From assembly GCA_003991915.1 (NCBI GenBank), contig RQTK01000925.1:4025-68024 (forward strand): a stretch of DNA of 64,000 nucleotides, in the 5' to 3' direction. This DNA is from Elysia chlorotica (lineage: Eukaryota; Mollusca; Gastropoda; Plakobranchidae). The notes below the pieces were generated by a model. That model was not told the DNA's origin and ran no database searches. It saw nothing but the letters and a program-made list of their open reading frames with translations. A program made the translations under genes and the position numbers. Shown here one piece after another: positions 1 to 9,600 of this stretch (within the stretch, counting starts at the first letter, position 1; each line of letters starts with the position of its first letter).

Positions 1-1460
1 TGTTTTGTTTCCCTCCCAATTTTTTTTTTTTCTCCTCTATGATTTAATATATCTCAATCATATATATATATATTTTTTTTTTTTTTTTAATGATATTTAA
101 TAACAAAGAAGTTATACTAGTGCACATATTTTTCTTAGTCAGTTTGTAAATTAAATGCCAAAATGTTTTGTGATGGTTTTACGAACAAAAAACAAAGGGC
201 AACAATGTTTAGAGAGATCTAGATAGAGAGATGAGGGGATGACAGAGAGAAAGAGAGACACAGAGAGAGAGGCAGGGAGGGATAGAGATAGAGACTAAGA
301 GAGGGCAAGAGACAGAGAGGCAAAAACAGAGATACAGAGAGAGATAGAGATAGAGAGACAAACGGATAGAAAGTATGCGGACGGGTTCCATAATTAATGT
401 CTAACAATTATGTGTGCTTTCACACAAAGCCGATCCATCCTACATGTATAGTGATCCAACTGAACTTTCCCTTTCTATTCCAATTATATTGACATTGACA
501 GGCCATACTTTAACACATAGAGCATAAGACATAACACGCGTGACATACAAATAATGTTGCAAGGTTACTAACAACACTAAAACAGTAAAAGATAAAACTT
601 GGTATATATATATATATATGTTTGTCTATACCTTTGGAAAAAATCGTTGAACAGAATTTGAATTAACAAAAATGTGAGGCTATACTTCAAACATACATAA
701 TATCAAATGTGACAAAACTAATGAAAGCGTGATTTATAATGTAAACAGGAGTACATACTGTATGGAGACATGTATATTGAAAGTACAACAATTTTTTTTC
801 ATTAGGGGTAAAAAGAAATAGAAAAAAGTACAAGAATGTATGAAATGTTAAGTAGCACATGTATAGTTGTACCTATTAAGTATTATACAGGACTATAATT
901 TAATGAAAATGTCTATATACAATACATTATTACATACATTAAGATATATCTCGGTTTGGTTTTTACGAAAGTGGAAGGAAAAAAAGTGATTTGTATAAAC
1001 AGAATTTGAGCTGCTGGTTTAATTATCAGAAATTTAAAAAATAGAAATTATACATGCACAGCGTTGGCCAAAACTGATCCCTCTACATTTTTAGAAAAAA
1101 AAAAAAAAAAAAAAAAAAACTTCCAAACAATGGAAAAGAAACGGAGCTGCTGAGAGACACTGAGATCAAGTTTGACCTTTTTTGACCTTGCGTGATTTTT
1201 AGGTCTTCTTCTTGTGAGCGCGCTATATTTGGGATTTTTCTAAAATTTGAACATTTCAAAGCTTTAATTTTTTTTTTTTTTTAATTTTTTTTTAATGAAT
1301 GGTGTGTGTGGGTTTGTGTGGGGCGTGATGGGAAAAGTTCAATAACCAGCAACAAAGATCAGAACCCCCGAGTGGATATTTGAAATCTCCGATACATAAC
1401 GAGACTTGGCCTCTCAGAAGAAACATCGAAGTGACAACAAGCAACGCACATGCTTTCAGC
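1..1460. other. AT-rich intergenic sequence without a recognised gene
   Basis: No coding region is recognisable on either strand. The stretch holds a degenerate GA-rich tract at about 209-365, short TA runs near 62-73 and 604-620, a 25-base A run at 1095-1119, and a T-rich block near 1268-1292. The short readings across the GA tract are low-complexity and are not genes. Confidence 0.6.
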
Positions 1461-1464
1461 TGTG

Positions 1465-1765
1465 TAAGGCGACGGGTCCCCGAAGTGGGATACCCAGGAT
1501 CTTATACTAACGCCGACCCAACCAGTCGGGAGTAAAAGAGATGGCTGGAGAAAGGATTAAACCTGGAGAAAGGATTAAACCTGGGACCTCCCGGCTATAA
1601 GCAACAAGCTTTACCTCGTAATGTGGGCTTTAGAGTCCAACACCAGCACTATATAGGCTATATTGTGGACAGGCCCCCGAGACTGAAGTCTGACAATTGT
1701 ATATGCTGCCACACAGAAGGCAGGGCAGGGATACCACGACTCCTGTCTCACTCTCAGGCGGGGCT
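1465..1765 (-). mobile_element. SINE body fragments, minus orientation
   Basis: The segment at about 1625-1765 reads on the minus strand as the body of the SINE family found throughout this window. It carries the landmarks GAGACAGGAGTCGTGG, GTGTGGCAGCA-like and CAATATAGCCTATATAGTGC in the right order. No tRNA-like head is attached. A more decayed scrap at about 1465-1545 keeps only the piece around the conserved GTTGGGTCGGCGT motif. A 20-bp tandem duplication (GGAGAAAGGATTAAACCT) lies between them at about 1548-1584. Confidence 0.6.
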
Positions 1766-1844
1766 GGATGGACCACACACTTAGAAAGAAAGTATCCGAA
1801 ACATCGCAAGGCAAGCCCTCAAGTGCAATCCTCAAAGCAGGACG

Positions 1845-2287
1845 CAAGCGCGCAAGTTTGAAGCAGACCGACCAGGTGGCATGGCACCAAAGCAGAGATA
1901 AAAGCGTCCGAGCTGGAGGTGAGCAGCCAAAACCAAGTGCGCAAGTTTGAAGCAGACCGACCAGGTGGCATGGCACCAAAGCAGAGATAAAAGCGTCCGA
2001 GCTGGAGGTGAGCAGCCAAAACCAAGTGCGCAAGTTTGAAGCAGACCGACCAGGTGGCATGGCACCAAAAAATGTCTGAGCTGGAGATGAGCAGCCAAAA
2101 CCAAGTGCGCAAGTTTGAAGCAGACCGACCAGGTGGCATGGCACCAAAGCAGAGATAAAAGCGTCCGAGCTGGAGATGAGCAGCCAAAACCAAGTGCGCA
2201 AGTTTGAAGCAGACCGACCAGGTGGCTAGGCACCAAAAAATGTCTGAGCTGGAGGTGACCAGCCAAAACCAAGTGCGGGGGAAGGAA
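1845..2287. repeat. 89-bp minisatellite, about five copies
   Basis: The motif CAAGTTTGAAGCAGACCG recurs at 1853, 1942, 2031, 2110 and 2199, giving spacings of 89, 89, 79 and 89 bp. One unit is therefore 10 bp short. The copies are nearly identical. The array lies just beyond the stop codon of the minus-strand zinc-finger gene (2346), so it would fall in that gene's 3' untranslated region if the transcript runs through it. All three minus-strand frames are largely open across it, but the predicted peptides are repeat-derived and unlike any known protein. Confidence 0.85.
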
Positions 2288-2345
2288 GTCGAGCTGCTGC
2301 GACCCAACGGGTTTCAGCCGATGAAGGGCCTTTAGAAACAGACCG

Positions 2346-4353
2346 TTAACCGCTTTCTCCCGAATGAGTTTTTTCATGCCGTCGGAGCGCGCTGGCCAAC
2401 GAGAAGCTTTTCTTGCAGAGAGTGCAGCTGAACCTGTGCGCGGAGTGCGTCCACACGTGGTTGGCCAAGTTGCTGCTGTGCAGGAACCGCTTGCCACAGA
2501 CCCGGCACCCGAACTGCCGCACGCCGACGTGCGTGCTCACGTGCTCCACCAAGTTGTGCTTCAGGGTGAAGTGCTTGTTGCACAGCTCGCAGCTGAACTG
2601 GCGCCCCGCGTGCGACCGGCCGTGCGTCTGCAGCACACCCGCGAACTTGAACGTTTTGCCACACACGGAGCAGGCGAAGGGCCTGTCCAGGGAATGGGTT
2701 GCCTGGTGCGTGGCGAGGGACACATTTGTTTTAAAGCTTTTCTTGCACGTGGGGCACGCGTAGGGCCTTCTCTCCGAATGCACGGCCATGTGAGACAGGA
2801 GCGTTTTCCTTGTAGAGAATCGTTTGTCGCAGACGTCGCACTTGAAAGGCTTTTCCTCGGAATGCACCTGCAGGTGTGCCTGGATATCTTTAAACACATG
2901 TCCACAAATATGGCACTGACGTGCTGGTTTACCACACATGTCCACAAATATGGCACTGACGTGCTGGTTTACCATCAGTGCAGATCACTCGGTGCATTTG
3001 GAGAGCCCCCCTGGTGTAGAAGCGCTTCCGGGTGCATTTGGAGAGCCCCCCTGGTGTAGAAGCGCTTCCGGCACAGATCACACTCAAACGGCCTCCGGCC
3101 CGCGTGGACGTTCAGGTGCCCCACAATCTGGAGTTTGGTCCTGAAGCTTTTAGCACACATGTCGCAGGTGAAGCGAGGCTGAGCGTGCCGCGCCCTTTTA
3201 GCACACATGTCGCAGGTGAAGCGAGGCTGAGCGTGCCGCGCCCTCCAGTGTCTTGATAACAATTTTTTTGAAGTGAAACCCATGTTGCATACGGAGCAGA
3301 CATGTTTTGTTTCACAGTCGTGAGCTTTGAAACGGCGTTCGCGGGTGTAGCTTCTGCCACACAGGTTGCACTGGTAAAACTTCTTGGTTTTCACCCGTGC
3401 GTGCATTTCCAGGTGCGGTTTCAAGTTGTAGGCCTGTGCCAGCACTTTCCCACACACGGGGCATTTGCAGGGATCCCAACGTTTCTTTCTTTGCACACAA
3501 GTATGGGTTTCTAAATTATTTGTAGTCAAAAACTTCTTGTTACATTTCCCACACTTGATAGTTGAGTGCACCTCTAGGTGTTTTTTCAAATTCCAAGGAC
3601 TATACAGCACTTTCCCACACACGGGGCATTTGCAGGGATTCCTATTCTTCTTTCTTTTCACACAAGTATGGGATTCTAAATTATTTGTAGTCAAAAACTT
3701 CTTGTTACATTTCCCACACTTGATAGTTGAGTGCACCTCTAGGTGTTTTTTTAAACTCCAAGGCCTAGACAGCACTTTCCCACACAAAGTGCATTTGCAG
3801 GGAGTCTTGCCATCAGCTTTATTCTTAGTCTTGCCATCAGCTTTATTCTTAGTCTTGTCATCAGCTTTATTCTTAGTCTTGTCATCAGCTTTATTCTCAG
3901 TCTTGCCATCAGCTTTATTCTCAGTCTTGCCATCAGCTTTATTCTTAGTCTTGCCATCAGCTTTATTCTTAGTCTTGCCATCAGCTTTATTCTTAGTCTT
4001 GCCATCAGCTTTATTCTTAGTCTTCCCATCATGCTCTGAGGTTTTCACACAGCGATGGCCTTGTAGATCGCGCTTGGATAAAAACGTCTTGTCACACACG
4101 GCACACCCGAGCCTTTCGACTGTTCGAGGGGTCGGTTCCTCACAGGCCTCGCTGGTCGGGGCAGCGACTTTCACGCCGAGCCGACTATCGGACCCGTGTG
4201 CTAGCCTTGCCCGTCTTTGAGCGCGGAGAGAGAGACCCCCCTCCAATCTCTTGTCCCGACAGCCAAAGCCAGACCTCTCCGAATCATGGCTGTCTTCACT
4301 GGGGCGGAGGCTGGACGTAGATTCCTTCCAGAAACTTCCACCCAGGCGTGCGT
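2346..4353 (-). CDS. Zinc-finger gene exon D (finger array)
   Basis: Last exon. The acceptor TTTCATGTCAG at 4354 gives phase 2 entry, matching exon C. A linker of about 110 codons includes nine KT(K/E)NKAD(G/D) units. Fingers then follow: CTLCGKVL...HLEVH and CGKCNKKF...HTC, which repeat as a duplicated two-finger block, then CPVCGKVL, CNLCGRSY, CSVCNMGF, CDMCAKSF, CDLCRKRF, CHICGHVF, CDVCDKRF, CPTCKKSF, CSVCGKTF, CELCNKHF, CRVCGKRF and CTLCKKSF, the last ending RRHEKTH before the stop. The C-terminal fingers are regularly spaced with H-(S/T)-x5 linkers. Two 40-bp tandem duplications (2897-2976 and 2991-3070) shift the frame, so as assembled the first frame stops at about 2975. With one copy of each, the text reads straight through from finger CDLCRKRF into CHICGHVF. 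Confidence 0.85.
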
Positions 4354-6523
4354 CTGACATGAAACAAGGTTTGGGGAGAGAGGGAAAAAAAGGTGGATAT
4401 TTGGTAGCAGTAGTAGTAGTGCGTCTGACATGAAACAAGGTTTGGGGAGAGAGGGAAAAGAAGGTGGATATTTGGTAGTAGTAGTGCGTCTGACATGAAA
4501 CAAGGTTTGGGGAGAGAGGGAAAAGAAGGTGGATATTTGGTAGCAGTAGTAGTGCGTCTGACATGAAAGAAGGTTTGGGGAGAGAGGGAAAAGAAGGTGG
4601 ATATTTGGTAGTAGTAGTGCGTCTGACATGAAACAAGGTTTGGGGAGAGAGGGAAAAGAAGGTGGATATTTGGTAGCAGTAGTAGTAGTGCGTCTGACAT
4701 GAAACAAGGTTTGGGGAGAGAGGGAAAAGAAGGTGGATATTTGGTAGCAGTAGTGCATCTGACATGAAACAAGGTTTGGGGAGAGAGGGAAAAGAAGGTG
4801 GATATTTGGTAGTAGTAGTGCATCTGACATGAAACAAGGTTTGGGGAGAGAGGGAAAAGAAGGTGGATATTTGGTAGCAGTAGTAGTAGTGCATCTGACA
4901 TGAAACAAGGTTTGGGGAGAGAGGGAAAAGAAGGTGGATATTTGGTAGTAGTAGTGCGTCTGACATGAAACAAGGTTTGGGGAGAGAGGGAAAAGAAGGT
5001 GGATATTTGGTAGCAGTAGTAGTAGTGCATCTGACATGAAACAAGGTTTGGGGAGAGAGGGAAAAGAAGGTGGATATTTGGTAGCAGTAGTAGTAGTGCA
5101 TCTGACATGAAACAAGGTTTGGGGAGAGAGGGAAAAGAAAGGTGGATATTTGGTAGTAGTAGCAGTAAGGCATCTGACATGAAACAAGGTTTGGGGAGAG
5201 AGGAAAAAGAAGGTGGATATTTGGTAGCAGTAGTAGTAGTGCATCTGACATGAAACAAGGTTTGGGGAGAGAGGGAAAAGAAGGTGGATATTTGGTAGCA
5301 GTATTGGTAGTAGTAGTGCGTCTGACATGAAACAAGGTTTGGGGAGAGAGGGAAAAGAAGGTGGATATTTGGTAGTAGTAGTAGTAGTAGTGCATCTGAC
5401 ATGAAACAAGGTTTGGGGAGAGAGGGAAAAGAAGGTGGATATTTGGTAGTAGTAGTAGTAGTAGTGCATCTGACATGAAACAAGGTTTGGGGAGAGAGGG
5501 AAAAGAAGGTGGATATTTGGTAGTAGTAGTGCGTCTGACATGAAACAAGGTTTGGGGAGAGAGGGAAAAGAAGGTGGATATTTGGTAGCAGTAGTAGTAG
5601 TGCATCTGACATGAAACAAGGTTTGGGGAGAGAGGGAAAAGAAGGTGGATATTTGGTAGTAGTAGTGCATCTGACATGAAACAAGGTTTGGGGAGAGAGG
5701 GAAAAGAAGGTGGATATTTGGTAGCAGTAGTAGTAGTATAATAAATAGAAGAATACGCACAACTTAGCAACTGAGGGACACAATAAATCAAACACAACTA
5801 GAAATTATAGAAAAATACATGTATAAAGTGAGATGTATGAAGATGGTGCATGGGGGAGGAATACAGGGGTGAAAGAGATGTGAGGGATACTATTTTTATT
5901 TTGATAATAAAAAAAAAAAAAAAAAATAATATCCCACACACCTCTTTCATCCCCACCTGATAATAAATAAAAAAAATTAATAAAAATAGTATCCCACACA
6001 TCCCTTTCACTCCCCCATGCACCATCTTCATACATTACACCCCACTTTGGCCCCTGTCCTTTCCCCTATCTATAAGCATCCCCCCTTCGCACATTCGCTC
6101 ACAAAGGCTGCGAATCGCGCAGGACGCTATAGTATTACCTCACAAACCCGACCATTGAAACTCTCCCCTACCCCACTCCCCCCTCTTTCTCACCCCTTGT
6201 TACTTCAATGTACTATGTAGTCATACGCTATGTAGTATTAAATAGACTGTTTTCTCCACTTTTTTTTTTATTATTGACGAAGCCATTAAAGACGAAACAT
6301 ATACATGTATTTTCTCTATAATTTCTAGTTGTGTTTGATTTATTGTGTCCCTCAGTTGCTAAGTTGTGCGTATTCTTCTATTTATTATTATTATTATTCC
6401 TATTATTTGCTCACATGCATCTACTGTTAGGTCCTTAGCAACTGAGTAGGTGTACTCTTTAGTGTTACAAGTGCTCTTGATTCCTTTTTGGATACATTTT
6501 TATAGTAGTACCGGTAGTAGTAA

Positions 6524-6561
<38 letters not shown>

Positions 6562-6619
6562 CATCTGACATGAAATAAGGTTAGGGGAGAGAGGGAAAAG
6601 AAGGTGGATATTTGGTAGC

Positions 6620-6657
<38 letters not shown>

Positions 6658-9600
6658 CAGTAGTAGTATAAGTAGTGGTAGTAGTAGTAGTAGTGCATCC
6701 GACATGAAATAAGGTTTGGCGATAGGGAAAAGAAAGTACATGTAGATATTTAGTGGTAGAAGTAGAATTAGTAGTAGTAGTAGTAGCAGCAGCAGCAGTA
6801 GTAGTAGTCAAATTAGTTTAACCTCCATCGTCAGCACTATATAGGCTACATTGTTGACAGAACCCAAGACTCATGTCTGACAATTTTATGAGCTGCCACA
6901 CACGAGACAGGGCTGGGATACCATGACTCCTGTCTCAGCCTTTCACATCAAAGTGACACCGACCCAACCACTAGGAAGCGAAATTGCCAGGACTCGAACC
7001 AGGACCTTTTGCGTCGGAATCGAATGTTCTACCCTAGGACCACCGCGCCCCCCAATACTCTAACGAGAAAAAAAAAGTGGAAGAGTACCAGGTTCGCAAT
7101 CTGCTCCTGAGCGTTCCCGGCAACTGTCTGACAAATTTGGGTCGTCTTCCGACCCACTTGATCCTGATCCCTCTGAGTCACTCAGTCCGTCACTCACAAC
7201 AAATTCGCTTTCCTGGGGACGGTGGACAAAATAATTACTATCTGGTGCAGGAAGCGGAAAGATTGATTGTGTCTGTGAGCTAGATTTATGTGACTTTGAT
7301 TCATTGTAAATGTTTCAAAAACAAAACACAATTCTCTTAGATTGAAACACAAAAAACAATGTAGCATTCTCTTAGATTGAGGCACAAAAACAATGTAGCA
7401 TTCTCTTAGATTGAGGCACAAAAACAATGTAGCATTCTCTTAGATTGAGGCACAAAAACAATGTAGCATTCTCTTAGATTGAGGCACAAAAACACTCTAG
7501 CATTCTCTTAGATTGAGGCACAAAAACAATGTAGCATTCTCTTAGATTGAGGCACAAAAACAATGTAGCATTCTCTTAGATTGAGGCACAAAAACAACAC
7601 GCAAATCTCTTAGATTGAGGCACAAAAACAACACTCAAATCTCTTAGATTGAGACACAAAAACAACACACAAATCTCTTAGATTGAGACACAAAAACAAT
7701 GTAGCATTCTCTTAGATTGAGGCACAAAAACAACACACAAATCTCTTAGATGGAAGCACAAAAACAACACACAAATCTCTTAGATTGAGGCACAAAAAAA
7801 AATGTAGCATTCTCTTAGATTGAAACACAAAAACAACTAGCAAATCTCTTAGATTGAGGCACAAAAACAACACGCAAATCTCTTAGATTGAGGCACAAAA
7901 ACAACACACAAATCTCTTAGATTGAGACACAAAAACAACACACAAATCTCTTAGATTGAAAAATCTAATCACTTAAACATATAAAATTTATCTGAGGGTA
8001 AAAATCATTGAATGTAACCACTTATAGCTTAAATATTTTTATAAAAAAACAAAACAAAACACACTCACATCTGAATCCTGATTTACGTCTGATTCTTCAT
8101 CCGAACCTAAACTTTCTGCGTACAGTTGTTGAGAATGCTGGCTTCTTGCTGGTGAAAAAATATTTAAAAGAACCATAGAGATTTTGATGACAGAAAGCCA
8201 AAGCAAAACCATCCTAAGTCTCTTTGAATAAGTAAAGCTGAGTTGAGTTAGTTTAACGTCCAACATCAGCACTACAAAGGCTATATTGTGGACAGGCCCC
8301 CAGACTGACGTCTGACAATTTAATGCCCTGCCACACATAAGACAGGACGGGGATACCATGACTCCTGTCTCAGCCGGTCACATTAAACTGACACCGACCC
8401 AACCAGTAGGAAGCTAAATCGCTCAGGTTCGAACCACAAACCTTTTGTGTAGGAAGGCGATGTTTTACCCCAGGGCCACCGCCCCGCCCAAGACTCTGAA
8501 GGTTTGTAAACCGTAAACTGTGTTGGTCCACATCCTGTGCTATGATTTCATTATATAAAATTAAATTTTCAGATGAAATAATCATAACACAAATAGATGA
8601 TACAAGAAATATGGTTCATTGGCTAGAGATTACAATATATTACGGACAAGTGAAGAAAATATCGGCCTGCCTCATTACCATTACTATTATTATGGTTATT
8701 ATTAATTTATTATAACTGTACTGTTCCCATAAATAATAATCTTTATTGTTTTTATTAGTATCATTCATTACTAATACCGTCATCATAAATTACAATTCCT
8801 ATGAATTGTTGTTATAATTTCTAACGCCAGAAACCTGTTTTTATAAGTATTATTCATTATTCATACCGTCATCATAAATTACAATTCCTATGAATTGTTG
8901 TTATAATTTCTAACGCCAGAAACCTGTTTTTATAAGTATCATTCATTACTAATACCGTCATCATAAATTACAATTCCTATGAATTGTTGTTATAATTTCT
9001 AACGCCAGAAACCTGTAGAGCGTGCGCTCCGGGTGATGCGGCTGGCGCGAGGTCCCTGCCCTGGTGGCGGAGTTTCGTCTCGTGTCTGTGTCAGTTCAGG
9101 CCAGGTCTGCTCCTCGATCGGCGAGACTCCCCCTGCGGGTTACAGTACCGTGAGTGTCAGTCAGGCCATGATGCAGATCACAAGTTGCACACGTAACACA
9201 CACACAGATATTTGGCCAACACATCAATTATTTGAAAAGGAATACATGTAGTTCCATAGAGCTCTTTCTCTTTCAACTAGAAGACAGTGCTGTAAATGCT
9301 TTAAAAAAATCTTCAATGTGTTTATTTATTAGAAAAATAAACACCCCCACGAAGTATTCAAGGGGGGCGCGGTGGCCCTGGGGTAGAACATTGGCTTCCG
9401 ACGCAAAAGGTGTGAGTTCGAATCCTGGCGATTGCGTTCCTTACTGGCTGATTTGGTGTCAGTTTAGTGTGACCGGCTGAGACAGGACTCACGGTATCCC
9501 CGCCATGTCTCGTGTGTTGCAGCACATAAAATTGTCAGACGTCCGTCTTGGGGCCCATCCACAATATAGCCTAGATATAGTGCTTATGTTAGACGTTAAA

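Noticed and set aside
1611-2497. Minus-strand readings over the 89-bp array as a Cys/Leu-rich protein
   Set aside because: The same peptide appears in several frames because of the tandem unit. It overlaps the finger gene's coding end out of frame and contains a SINE fragment.
2364-3059. Plus-strand readings opposite the zinc fingers
   Set aside because: These are antisense shadows of the finger codons.
4353-5797. Long Pro/Phe/Ser-rich protein read through the minisatellite in three frames
   Set aside because: The open frames follow from the absence of stops in the unit. The copies drift between frames, and a phase-matching splice acceptor sits at the exon edge, so most of this is intron.
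7325-7962. CRISPR-like alternation of constant and variable parts
   Set aside because: The variable part is only nine bases with two states, the repeat core itself varies, and the host is an intron-bearing eukaryote. It is an ordinary minisatellite.
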